A stretch of DNA of 60,900 nucleotides from Cellulophaga sp. BC115SP (GTDB lineage Bacteria > Bacteroidota > Bacteroidia > Cytophagales > Spirosomataceae). Shown piece by piece: positions 36,888 through 45,078 of this stretch. Every line of letters starts with the position of its first letter. The first letter of the stretch is position 1. The notes beneath the pieces were generated by a model, which was given only the letters and a program-made list of their open reading frames with translations, made no database searches and was not told where the DNA came from. The translations under genes and the position numbers were made by a program. The stretch spans positions 1 through 60,900 of the forward strand of contig NZ_JAAALB010000037.1 in NCBI RefSeq assembly GCF_009905545.1. Direction: 5' to 3'.

Positions 36888-37763
36888 ATGAAAACTCAAA
36901 GAATTGTAATCCTTGCAGGGGGTGCAGCTACTCGCATGAAAAAAGCTGCACCTGACCTAAAAGACCTAGACCCGACTTTGGCTAATCAAGCCGATACGTT
37001 GACAAAAGGGATGATTGGTCTGGGGGATTCGGGAAAATCTTTAATAGATTATCAGTTAGAAAATGCCTCAAATGCAGGATTTAATGAGGTTTTGATGTTA
37101 CTTCATCCAGACGATGATTTTACACAACAGTATTACGAAAAACTAGCGCAAGAAGGTAATAGCTGGGGCATACATTTTGTATTTGCCCGACAACACATTC
37201 ATGCTGATCGAGTAAAACCCGCAGGAACTGCCGATGCTGTTTTACAAGCATTAGAGCAACATCCTGATTGGCAACAAGGGCGAATGGTGGTTTGTAACAG
37301 CGATAACTTGTATTCGACACAGGCTTTTGAAGCACTTTGGCATAGTCCAAACCCCAATGCTTTGATTAGCTATGATAGAGATGCTTTAGAGTTTCCACTG
37401 GAGCGAATCAAAGCATTTGCTATTGTTGAACCAGATGAGAATAATTATTTACAAAATATCATAGAAAAACCCTCAGACGAACAAGCAGAAGCTATTGCTC
37501 AACGCTACGGTCGCATTGGGGTAAGTATGAATGCTTTTGTTTTTGAAGCTTCGGATTTGTTTCCTGCGTTACAGAAAACCCCTTTTCACCCTGTACGAAA
37601 TGAAAAAGAATTACCAACGGCTTTATTAATTATGACCAAAGAATTGGGAAAACCTATTTCTTGCATTCCAATGGCAGAAAATGTACCTGATTTAACCTCA
37701 AAACAAGATATATTAGTAGTACAGGAATACCTCAAAAAAGTAAAAACATTGACATTACATTAA
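36888..37763 (+). CDS. Sugar nucleotidyltransferase (NDP-sugar pyrophosphorylase-like)
   Basis: This 291-residue protein has the nucleotidyltransferase fold. VILAGGAATRMKK (about 6-18) is the NTP-binding loop (GGxxTRM in place of the common GGxGTRL), with VVCNSDNLYS (about 130) as the metal-binding Asp region and NIIEKPSDEQ later. It lies in the same direction as the sugar kinase, so together they could make an NDP-sugar from a free sugar in two steps. The N-terminal insertion (AAPDLKDLDPTLANQADTLT) is unusual. The nucleotide and sugar are unknown. Confidence 0.85.
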   Translation: MKTQRIVILAGGAATRMKKAAPDLKDLDPTLANQADTLTKGMIGLGDSGKSLIDYQLENASNAGFNEVLMLLHPDDDFTQQYYEKLAQEGNSWGIHFVFARQHIHADRVKPAGTADAVLQALEQHPDWQQGRMVVCNSDNLYSTQAFEALWHSPNPNALISYDRDALEFPLERIKAFAIVEPDENNYLQNIIEKPSDEQAEAIAQRYGRIGVSMNAFVFEASDLFPALQKTPFHPVRNEKELPTALLIMTKELGKPISCIPMAENVPDLTSKQDILVVQEYLKKVKTLTLH

Positions 37764-37822
37764 CAAAGACTTCAGAAAAGTCGATACCTCATAATTTACC
37801 ATTTAAACCCAAATAATTGGCA

Positions 37823-39181
37823 ATGAAAAATAATACACTTCAACGACGCGATTTTATTCAAAAAGGAGGCTTAGCCTTAGCAGCAGGGCTAGTTTTACCG
37901 AAAGATATCTTTGCTAAAAAAGACGACCGCAAGGTGCGCCTTGGTTTTATTGGCACAGGTCTCCGTGGGCGAAACCACCTTGCCAATGCCATGGCATTTC
38001 CAGAGGTGGAAGTCACTTGTATTTGTGATATTGACCCTAATGCCATTGCAAAAGCTCAAAAAATTCTCAAAGACAAAGGCCGTAAGGAAGCGGTGGCTTA
38101 TGGAAAAAATGAGAAGGATTTTGAAAATATGGTAAAACGTGATGATATCGACGGTGTAATTATTGCCACACCTTGGGAATGGCACGTACCGATGGCATTG
38201 GCAACCATGAGTGCAGGAAAATATGCAGGCTTGGAGGTATCTGCTACAGTTAAATTGCAGGAATCATGGGACTTGGTGAATACTTTTGAAAAAACAGGTT
38301 CTCACTGTATGTTGCTCGAAAACGTATGTTATCGTCGTGATGTGATGGCGGTACTTAATATGGTGCGAGAAAACCTATTTGGTGAAATCACTCACTTGGA
38401 ATGTGGCTACGAGCACGATTTGCGTCATGTAAAATTCAATGATGGTAAACAAGCGTATGGTGGTGGTGTGGAATTTGGAGAAAAAGGCTTTAGCGAAGCC
38501 AAATGGCGTACACAACACTCAGTAGACCGCAATGGAGACCTTTATCCTACACATGGTTTAGGTCCAGTTGCCGAAATGATTAACATCAACCGTGGAAATC
38601 AATTTTTGTATTTGACTTCTATGGCGTCGAAGGGAGTAGCATTGCATAAATACATTGTTGATAAAGGAGGAGCAAATCACCCGAATGCGAAAGTCAAATT
38701 CAAACTTGGGGATGTGGTTCAAACAATGATTAAGTGTGCTAACGGAGAAACCATCTTAATTACGCATGATACTAACTCTCCTCGTCCGTATTCGCTTGGT
38801 TTTAGAGTACAAGGTGATAGTGGATTATGGATGGACGATGGTAATCAGATTTATGTAGAAAACGTATCCGCTAAAGCAGACGTTTGGGAGTCGGATGAGG
38901 CATATATGAAGAAATATGATCACGGCATTTGGAAAAGATTTGAATCTGAAGCTGTTGGCGCAGGTCACGGAGGAATGGACTATTTTGTTTTAAGAGATTT
39001 TATTAATTCTGTTAAAAACAAAACTACCCCTCCTATCGACGTGTACGATGCCGCTGCTTGGTCGGCGATTAGTCCATTGTCAGAAATGTCGATTGCCAAA
39101 GGTTCAGCACCAGTTCAAATTCCAGATTTTACTCGTGGAAAATGGAAAACGAATAAGCCGATTTTTGGGTTTGAAGTTTAA
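37823..39181 (+). CDS. GH109-like Gfo/Idh/MocA protein with Tat signal
   Basis: This 452-residue protein starts with a Tat-type signal (LQRRDFIQKGGLALAAGLVL), then a Rossmann NAD-binding fold (VRLGFIGTGLRGRNHL, about 32-47) and a Gfo/Idh/MocA C-terminal domain. The segment YPTHGLGPVAEMININRGN, followed by HDTNSPRPYSLGFRVQG, matches GH109 proteins. These use tightly bound NAD+ to cleave glycosides such as alpha-N-acetylgalactosaminides by an oxidation-elimination mechanism. I chose the ATG at 37823. It is probably co-transcribed with the nucleotidyltransferase (59-base gap). It could instead be a secreted sugar dehydrogenase; the glycosidase reading is a family inference. Confidence 0.88.
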   Translation: MKNNTLQRRDFIQKGGLALAAGLVLPKDIFAKKDDRKVRLGFIGTGLRGRNHLANAMAFPEVEVTCICDIDPNAIAKAQKILKDKGRKEAVAYGKNEKDFENMVKRDDIDGVIIATPWEWHVPMALATMSAGKYAGLEVSATVKLQESWDLVNTFEKTGSHCMLLENVCYRRDVMAVLNMVRENLFGEITHLECGYEHDLRHVKFNDGKQAYGGGVEFGEKGFSEAKWRTQHSVDRNGDLYPTHGLGPVAEMININRGNQFLYLTSMASKGVALHKYIVDKGGANHPNAKVKFKLGDVVQTMIKCANGETILITHDTNSPRPYSLGFRVQGDSGLWMDDGNQIYVENVSAKADVWESDEAYMKKYDHGIWKRFESEAVGAGHGGMDYFVLRDFINSVKNKTTPPIDVYDAAAWSAISPLSEMSIAKGSAPVQIPDFTRGKWKTNKPIFGFEV

Positions 39182-39185
39182 ACTA

Positions 39186-39360
39186 CATTTCCATTGAGTG
39201 AATGGCGATTGAGTGGATGAGTGATTATTTTTATCAATATTTAGTTTCAAACTGTTAAAAAAAATAAGTCCAAGACTAAGTCTTGAACTAGTAATTTCAA
39301 GTTTTTTCTAGAAATAAAAAGGTGGTTGAAAAATAAATTTCACCACCTTTTTCATGCTAA
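39186..39360 (+). repeat. Family 1-related intergenic repeat with hairpins
   Basis: Located between the convergent GH109-like and beta-helix genes. GATTGAGTGGATGAGTGATTAT at about 39209-39230 matches a stretch of the repeat at 44091-44297 (read in reverse). CAAGACTAAGTCTTG (39271-39285) is a near copy of the palindrome at 44037-44051 and is followed by the same CTAGTAATT. A terminator-like hairpin AAAAAGGTGG/CCACCTTTTT (39316-39352) then ends with CATGCTAA, like the AATGCTAA after the hairpin at 18890. It is a mosaic of family 1 parts. Confidence 0.65.
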
Positions 39361-39439
39361 AATTCGTAAACGCAAGGTATAACCTTTTGATTATGAATAT
39401 CCTCAAATAACGAATATACTATTAACTAATAACATCCTC

Positions 39440-42040
39440 CTAGAATGTTATGGTATTCACTGTGCTAGAGGTGGAAGTCGTAGTAGTTGATTTCAGCGTC
39501 GCACCAGAAGTGGAATACGTTCCTCCTGTATATAACCCCCAACCCGATGAACCTCCAATATAACTACCTCCTGTATAAGAGCCTCCAAAATAGATTTTGT
39601 ATTGAGCTCCTTTAGTCATACTCGGCGTCGAAACATGGAAATATCCTGAAGCACTTTTAGGCTTGAAGGTTACAATATCTTTTCCATTCGCATCTTCAAT
39701 ATGAAATAGCGAAGAAGTTGCCACCGATGCACTAGATTTTATAAAAATACCCACTTGTGTAGAAGCCGTCCCCATTGCTTTTGTCATATTACTGGCTGGC
39801 TCTGCTCCCATCAACGTTCCTCCATTAACCAAGAAATTTCCGTTCACGTCAATATCTTCATTTCCGTTGGTAATCACATATCCTCCACTAATTGTAAAAT
39901 TACCATTGCTATCTATTGCATCAGAACCAGTCACTATCAAAACGCCTCCTGTAACCTTCAAATGACTATTATCGTTTGATTCTGTACCACCAGAAACAGT
40001 TCCGTAAGATGTATTGATACCGTCATTACTGGCAGTTAAGTTACATACACCACCTGCAATGGTAATGAAGATTGATTCCATGCCCTCATACGACTTGGTA
40101 ACATTAACATTTCCATCATTAATGGTAATAGAAACGTCTGATTTGAGACCGTCATCTCCTGCCGAAATATTGAGTGTACCGCTATTCATTACAAAAGCAC
40201 CATCACTTTTGAATCCTTTGGGATCACTAGTATTCGCCGAATTATACGTGTAGGTTGTACCAGTTGTTGTAATAGTAGTTGTGCCACCATTTATGGTCGC
40301 AGTTCCATCAACTGTTATACCTTTCGCGCCTATTCCAGAGCTTGTAATGGTCAAATCACCACCTTTGATTGAAAGGTTTTTATCACAGTTGATACCCGCT
40401 GGCGCAGCAATATCAAGGTCTGTGGTATTATAATAGGCAGCACCTGTGGTTGTAATCTTAACAGTTCCAGAAGTCAGCGTAAAATCTTCTCCTGTTTTGA
40501 TACCTTTCGAGCCCTTGCCAGATACCGTCAAGGTCACAGCATCGGAAGTGCCAATAGTGGTATAACTTTCACTTTTGATGGCATTACCCTTTTCTCCTGA
40601 AGTATTTACGGTAATTTTTCCTCCTTTGATTAAGACATAAGGAGTAATTGTAGCATCAGTACCTTCGTACGATGCAGTAATTCCATCATCAACACTCGAA
40701 ACATTGATCGTACCACCATTTACCACAATATATCCTTCATCAGCCTCTATCCCATCGCCAGAAGATGCGACCGATAATGTTCCATTATCCATCTGGAAAT
40801 AATCTTTGGCATGAACACCATCACTAGCCGCAGATTTAACGATGATAGTTGCTTCACTTATGGAGATATAATCGTCAGCTGCAATGCCATGTTTGTTATT
40901 TCCAGTAACATTCAAAGTACCTGTGCCCTTAAAGAGTAATTGTCCTTCGCTAAAGAATGTTCCTTTTTGATCTTCGCTACTTGTGGTATAGGTAGCGCCG
41001 TCTACAAGCGTATTGGTGGTTCCAGCTACAATATTAATCGTTCCTTTTTTACTCGATTGAATATTAATTGCAGGTCCTACACTATTGGTTACACTTAGCC
41101 CTTTCATAGCAATATTGTATTTGTAATCACTGTACAACTTGAAACTTCCCTTACTAGCGGTTCCTGACAACAAATAGACAATTTCCTTGGTTGTATTGGT
41201 CGATTTTACGGTTACATCTGCTCCACTTGTGGTTACTGTTACGCCAGCACTTTGATATGGATTACTTACCGAAGCGGTTGTTCCTGAATATACAATTACT
41301 ACGGTATCAACAGCTGGAGTGGCAGTTCCTGAGCTACCAGCGGTAACCGTAATTGTGATAGTACAGGTCTGTCCACCAAAGCTTAAATTAAAGGTAGCAG
41401 TCCCCGCAGAGGTTGGCGTACCTGATATTTTGTAAGTCAATGTGCCTGAACCAGCAGCAAGCGTTCCAGCATCTAACGTGGCGGTAAGTCCTTCCACACC
41501 TGTCGAAGATGCCGTTGACACATCGTAAGTACCACCATTAGCACCAGTGTACGCCAAAGTCGCAACTCCTGTATAGGCTGTGCCACTCACACCTGCTGAA
41601 GGCACAACACTACTTAATACCAAGCTTGATACAGTTGCTTTTGAAGCCACAACTGGTAAGGATAGCGTACAAGATTGTCCACCCAAATCAATCGCAAAAG
41701 TAGCAGTACCAGCCGAAGCAGGCGTTCCTGTAATTACAAAAGAAGCCGTACCACTTCCGCTGGTCAGTTGTCCCGCCGATAAAGTTGCTGTTAGACCTGT
41801 TACCCCTGTAGACGCCACAGGAGTTCCCGCTTGATATGCCGCGCCATTTCCGCCTGTATAAGGAACTGTCGCAGTGGCAGTGTAAGATGTTCCACTCGTT
41901 GCCGTAGCTGAAAAGGTAGCATCACTACAATTTAATCCTGTAATACTTGCTGAGGCTGTAATATCATCAGTCTTACACGACTGGATACTTAAGATGAAGG
42001 TTAGCAATAAGCTAATCGCAATAAAGATTCTTTTAGTCAT
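39440..42040 (-). CDS. Beta-helix lipoprotein with Cthe_2159-like carbohydrate-binding domain
   Basis: This 866-residue protein has a lipoprotein signal (Cys22 in SIQSC). Two homologous modules of about 95 residues follow (about 30-125 and 130-235; SGTSYTATATVPYTGGNGA versus SGTAYTGVATLAYTGANGG, each ending GGQ(S/T)C). The large remainder is a repetitive right-handed beta-helix of the Cthe_2159 type (DUF4353): KGSFKLYSDYKYNIAMKG, SSEDQKGTFFSEG, NNKHGIAADDYI, DGIEADEGYIVVNGG, GNAIKSESY, DDGLKSDVSI. Cthe_2159 binds acidic polysaccharides such as polygalacturonate. The protein is probably surface-exposed. Its C-terminus is Ser/Gly/Thr-rich. It is monocistronic. Confidence 0.88.
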   Translation of the reverse strand: MTKRIFIAISLLLTFILSIQSCKTDDITASASITGLNCSDATFSATATSGTSYTATATVPYTGGNGAAYQAGTPVASTGVTGLTATLSAGQLTSGSGTASFVITGTPASAGTATFAIDLGGQSCTLSLPVVASKATVSSLVLSSVVPSAGVSGTAYTGVATLAYTGANGGTYDVSTASSTGVEGLTATLDAGTLAAGSGTLTYKISGTPTSAGTATFNLSFGGQTCTITITVTAGSSGTATPAVDTVVIVYSGTTASVSNPYQSAGVTVTTSGADVTVKSTNTTKEIVYLLSGTASKGSFKLYSDYKYNIAMKGLSVTNSVGPAINIQSSKKGTINIVAGTTNTLVDGATYTTSSEDQKGTFFSEGQLLFKGTGTLNVTGNNKHGIAADDYISISEATIIVKSAASDGVHAKDYFQMDNGTLSVASSGDGIEADEGYIVVNGGTINVSSVDDGITASYEGTDATITPYVLIKGGKITVNTSGEKGNAIKSESYTTIGTSDAVTLTVSGKGSKGIKTGEDFTLTSGTVKITTTGAAYYNTTDLDIAAPAGINCDKNLSIKGGDLTITSSGIGAKGITVDGTATINGGTTTITTTGTTYTYNSANTSDPKGFKSDGAFVMNSGTLNISAGDDGLKSDVSITINDGNVNVTKSYEGMESIFITIAGGVCNLTASNDGINTSYGTVSGGTESNDNSHLKVTGGVLIVTGSDAIDSNGNFTISGGYVITNGNEDIDVNGNFLVNGGTLMGAEPASNMTKAMGTASTQVGIFIKSSASVATSSLFHIEDANGKDIVTFKPKSASGYFHVSTPSMTKGAQYKIYFGGSYTGGSYIGGSSGWGLYTGGTYSTSGATLKSTTTTSTSSTVNTITF

Positions 42041-42759
42041 AAGTATGTGTTTTTAGGAAATATATTGGTGCAAAATTTTATTTCATCCTGCTACAACAAA
42101 TGACCAGAAAAGCAGTAAAAACGTTACAGCTTTTTTAAAAACAGTTCACTTTACAACAACACTATTTAGAAAGATTATAAAGTAAAAAGGTTATTTAAAT
42201 TAAAAAAAAATGGTATTTACCATAAATAAAAACATTTTTATTTCACTGAAAATAAATACATTACAATAAAAAAATCATCCAAAAAAATAATTTTAATTTT
42301 TCATATCATTTAAAAATATCAGTAAAACTATAGCCATAAACTTTCTGTTAATTGTAGACAAATACGTACAAAACGTATACTCTTTTATCTACACAAAATC
42401 TTATGTTTTGAGTGAATGTGCTGAGTCCGAGACCAAATAGTCAAGTCGAAACACCCAGTTTCTTTGCAAAAAATATCTCTAGTGCTTAAGTAGGATTCAT
42501 ATTTTTTTCGGAACTTTACCGCTATTACTTATTTGAAACAAAACTATTTAGCCCCAAGCTTGAATTTAATCAAGAACAGCCATCTAGTTTACGGTATTGA
42601 AGTGTCGCAAGAGGAGTTTGAGTACAACCAAGTCTAGTATAAAAGATGTAGTGTTAACCAACCCAAATAAATCAATTCGCAGATTCTCTTTCCCCAACCT
42701 AGGTCCTATTCTCGTCTATTTTCCTGCCGAACGACTAGATATTTCTTACAAAAGCAATT
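42041..42759. other. Long AT-rich divergent intergenic region
   Basis: These 719 bases lie between the beta-helix lipoprotein gene and alaA. The first 300 bases are almost pure A/T with homopolymer runs. I see no terminator-like hairpin, no complete promoter match and no convincing small gene; a 60-codon frame overlapping the alaA start has no supporting feature. Confidence 0.4.
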
Positions 42760-43986
42760 ATGGAAATCCTAAAAAGTAGTCGCCTTGACGCGCTCCGCTA
42801 CGACATTCGTGGTCCCGTTTACGAGAAGGCTCTCCAATTACAACGTGAGGGCTATAAAATCACTTCTCTAAACATCGGCAACCCAGCGGCATTTGGCTTT
42901 GAGACACCAGACGAAATCATTCATGACATTATCATGAATATTCGCAATGCTCAAGGTTATGCCGATTCTAGAGGGTTGTTTGCCGCCCGCAAGGCCGTTA
43001 TGCAGTATTACCAAAGTCGCGGCGTAAGAAAAGTCGAAATCGAAGATGTATTCATCGGAAATGGGGTGAGTGAGTTGATCACTATGGTAATGACTGCTTT
43101 GTTGAATAATGGAGATGAAATTTTGATACCTTCACCCGACTATCCACTTTGGACTACCTCGGTAGGACTTGCAGGTGGCACTCCTGTACATTATGTATGT
43201 GATGAGGCTTCGGATTGGAATCCAGATTTGAAAGACATCGAATCTAAAATTACCAAGAAAACCAGAGGTATCGTTTTAATCAACCCTAATAACCCAACGG
43301 GAGCAGTTTACGAAAAAGAAATTGTAGAAGGAATTGTTCGTATTGCTGAAAAACATAAATTGATTGTTTTCGCAGACGAAATTTATGATAAAATTTTGTA
43401 CGACGGAGCAGTGCATCACACCACGGCAGGTATGTCTGAAGAAACCCTCATTATTACCATGGGTGGTATGTCTAAAAACTACCGTGCTGCTGGTTTCCGT
43501 GGAGGATGGATGGTGTTGACAGGGGCAAAACATAGAGCAAAATCCTATATTGAAGGTTTGACTTTTATGGCTAGCATGCGTTTGTGTGCCAATGTAATCA
43601 CCCAATACGGTATCCAAACAGCGCTGGGAGGTTATCAGTCTATCAACGATTTGGTGATTCCGACAGGTCGTTTGTACAAACAAATGAATTTGACACACGA
43701 AAAATTAGTGGCTATTCCAGGAGTGTCTTGTGTAAAGCCTAAAGGTGCGATGTACCTTTTCCCAAAATTTGATTTAAAACAATTCGACTTCAAAAATGAT
43801 GGTGATTTTGTATTAAGTCTGTTGGAAGAACAACGTATTTTGGTTGTAGCTGGAACAGGATTTAACTTCAAAGAACCAGACCATTTCCGAATTGTATTTT
43901 TACCACATTTGGAACAATTAGAATTAGCCCTCGACAAAATCGGGACGCATTTCGAAAACCATAGAAAAGGTAAGCCTAAAAGTTAA
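42760..43986 (+). CDS. alaA: Alanine aminotransferase, AlaA-type
   Basis: This 408-residue fold-type I PLP enzyme closely resembles E. coli AlaA (glutamate-pyruvate aminotransferase), which makes alanine from pyruvate and glutamate. Shared segments include YDIRGPVYEKA, LNIGNPAAFGF, GNGVSELITM, PSPDYPLWTT, INPNNPTGAVY, FADEIYDKILY and SCVKPKGAMYLFPK. The PLP-binding Lys is in GGMSKNYRAAGFRGGW (about residue 243). Length and motifs are typical. The gene is followed by a family 1 repeat region and converges with a VOC gene. Confidence 0.95.
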   Translation: MEILKSSRLDALRYDIRGPVYEKALQLQREGYKITSLNIGNPAAFGFETPDEIIHDIIMNIRNAQGYADSRGLFAARKAVMQYYQSRGVRKVEIEDVFIGNGVSELITMVMTALLNNGDEILIPSPDYPLWTTSVGLAGGTPVHYVCDEASDWNPDLKDIESKITKKTRGIVLINPNNPTGAVYEKEIVEGIVRIAEKHKLIVFADEIYDKILYDGAVHHTTAGMSEETLIITMGGMSKNYRAAGFRGGWMVLTGAKHRAKSYIEGLTFMASMRLCANVITQYGIQTALGGYQSINDLVIPTGRLYKQMNLTHEKLVAIPGVSCVKPKGAMYLFPKFDLKQFDFKNDGDFVLSLLEEQRILVVAGTGFNFKEPDHFRIVFLPHLEQLELALDKIGTHFENHRKGKPKS

Positions 43987-44025
43987 TTTTTCTGATTTGA
44001 AGATTTGAGAATGAAACTTCTTTGT

Positions 44026-44062
44026 GATTACTAGTTCAAGACTTAGTCTTGGGCTAGTAATT
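44026..44062. repeat. Palindromic element next to the family 1 repeat
   Basis: ATTACTAG (44027-44034) and CTAGTAAT (44054-44061) enclose the inner palindrome CAAGACTTAGTCTTG (44037-44051), so nearly the whole 35 bases fold into one hairpin. The inner palindrome and one arm recur at 39271-39297. Confidence 0.8.
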
Positions 44063-44087
44063 ACAAAAGTTTTTAAACTTTTCTTGC

Positions 44088-44300
44088 AAACATGAGTCAT
44101 CCTGAATTTTAAGATTTGGGTTACTCTCCAAATTTTCATTAAAAAAGCGGTCGAAAAATATTTTTCAACCGCTTTTTTGATACTACGATACTAGATATAA
44201 CTTGGCTCAAGACGCAATCATTGCGTCTCTACTACTAGAATACAAATTGTAACATAATCACTCATCCGCTCAATCACTAAATTAGGGATGACTCATGTTT
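44088..44300 (-). repeat. Family 1 intergenic repeat with complete inverted ends
   Basis: This copy is bounded by AAACATGAGTCATCC at 44088 and its inverse GGATGACTCATGTTT ending at 44300. The inverted ends continue for about 19 bases with two mismatches. Inside are a terminator-like hairpin (about 44139-44178; AAAAAAGCGGTCGAAAAA/TTTTTCAACCGCTTTTTT) and the palindrome GACGCAATCATTGCGTC at 44211-44227. Reverse-complemented, it matches the copy at 18738-18926. The size (213 bases), inverted ends and lack of coding capacity resemble a MITE. It lies between convergent alaA and VOC genes. Confidence 0.9.
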
Positions 44301-44307
44301 AGTTTTA

Positions 44308-44715
44308 TTAGCTCGTTCTTCCACCTACGATTTTATCATATTCGTTGTCATAAGGCTCCCAAAGCTCAATCTTGTTGCCTTCAAGGTCTAAAATATGAAC
44401 AAATTTGCCAAACTCTAGTTCTTCTATTTCATCCAAAATAGTGACACCTTCAAGGCGGAGGATTTCTACTAATTCTCTCAAATTATCGACACGATAATTG
44501 ATCATAAACTCCTTATTGGATGGTGCAAAGTATTGAGTACTATCAGGGAAAGGACTCCATTGAGTGAAGCCTTTTTGTTCGTCCATTTGACGCCACTCAA
44601 AGTTTGTTCCATATTCATCGGTGTTAAAGCCAAGATGCTCCTCATACCAATCTTTTAATTGTTGTGGGTCTTTACATTTAAAAAAGATACCACCGATTCC
44701 TGTCACTCTCTTCAT
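44308..44715 (-). CDS. VOC (glyoxalase) family protein
   Basis: This 135-residue protein is a small VOC-superfamily domain (MKRVTGIGGIFFKCKDPQQLKDWYEEHLGF split over two beta-alpha-beta repeats; the second ends with VHILDLEGNKIELWEP). The family includes glyoxalases, dioxygenases and drug-binding proteins with a metal centre. The final Glu in KIELWEP is the usual metal-ligand position. No partner gene suggests the substrate. It is monocistronic, converging on alaA. Confidence 0.88.
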   Translation of the reverse strand: MKRVTGIGGIFFKCKDPQQLKDWYEEHLGFNTDEYGTNFEWRQMDEQKGFTQWSPFPDSTQYFAPSNKEFMINYRVDNLRELVEILRLEGVTILDEIEELEFGKFVHILDLEGNKIELWEPYDNEYDKIVGGRTS

Positions 44716-45078
44716 TTATTTTATATTATTAACTTGGATTTTAGACTAAGCAAGGGGATAATTTCAAATTTACCATTTAGGACTTAAAATTTGATGCAAT
44801 TTTAATGAAAAAACAGAGATAAACTAATGATAATCGATTGGAATTCAAATGTCTGTGGTAAGTCTTGTAAAGAGAGGATAATGTAGGAAAGACATTTGCT
44901 AATTGGAAGTTAGAAAAAAAGTCTATCAATTTGTGTCTAAAATTAAATTTATTGTACTGGTTGTTTGAACAAATCAAATAGTAAGTTCATGAAGGGATTG
45001 TTTACTTTACAAAGAGATTAGTATTAAATTGCGTATTGTTTGGTAAGATAGTGTAGTCGATTCGTTATTTTTGCAAAG
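44716..45078. other. Divergent intergenic region before the polysaccharide operon
   Basis: These 363 bases contain the candidate promoter of the polysaccharide operon at the right end (45039-45073). No coding or RNA feature was recognised in the rest. Confidence 0.4.
45039..45073 (+). promoter_or_regulatory. Candidate promoter of the polysaccharide operon
   Basis: TTTG (45039-45042) is followed after 23 bases by TATTTTTG (45066-45073), fitting the Bacteroidota promoter consensus. The -7 box ends only five bases before the ATG at 45079, which would give a leaderless or nearly leaderless mRNA. Confidence 0.45.

Noticed and set aside
42597-42779. 60-codon ORF overlapping the alaA start
   Set aside because: It overlaps the alaA start in another frame, is very basic with no domain, and has no promoter-like or terminator signals.
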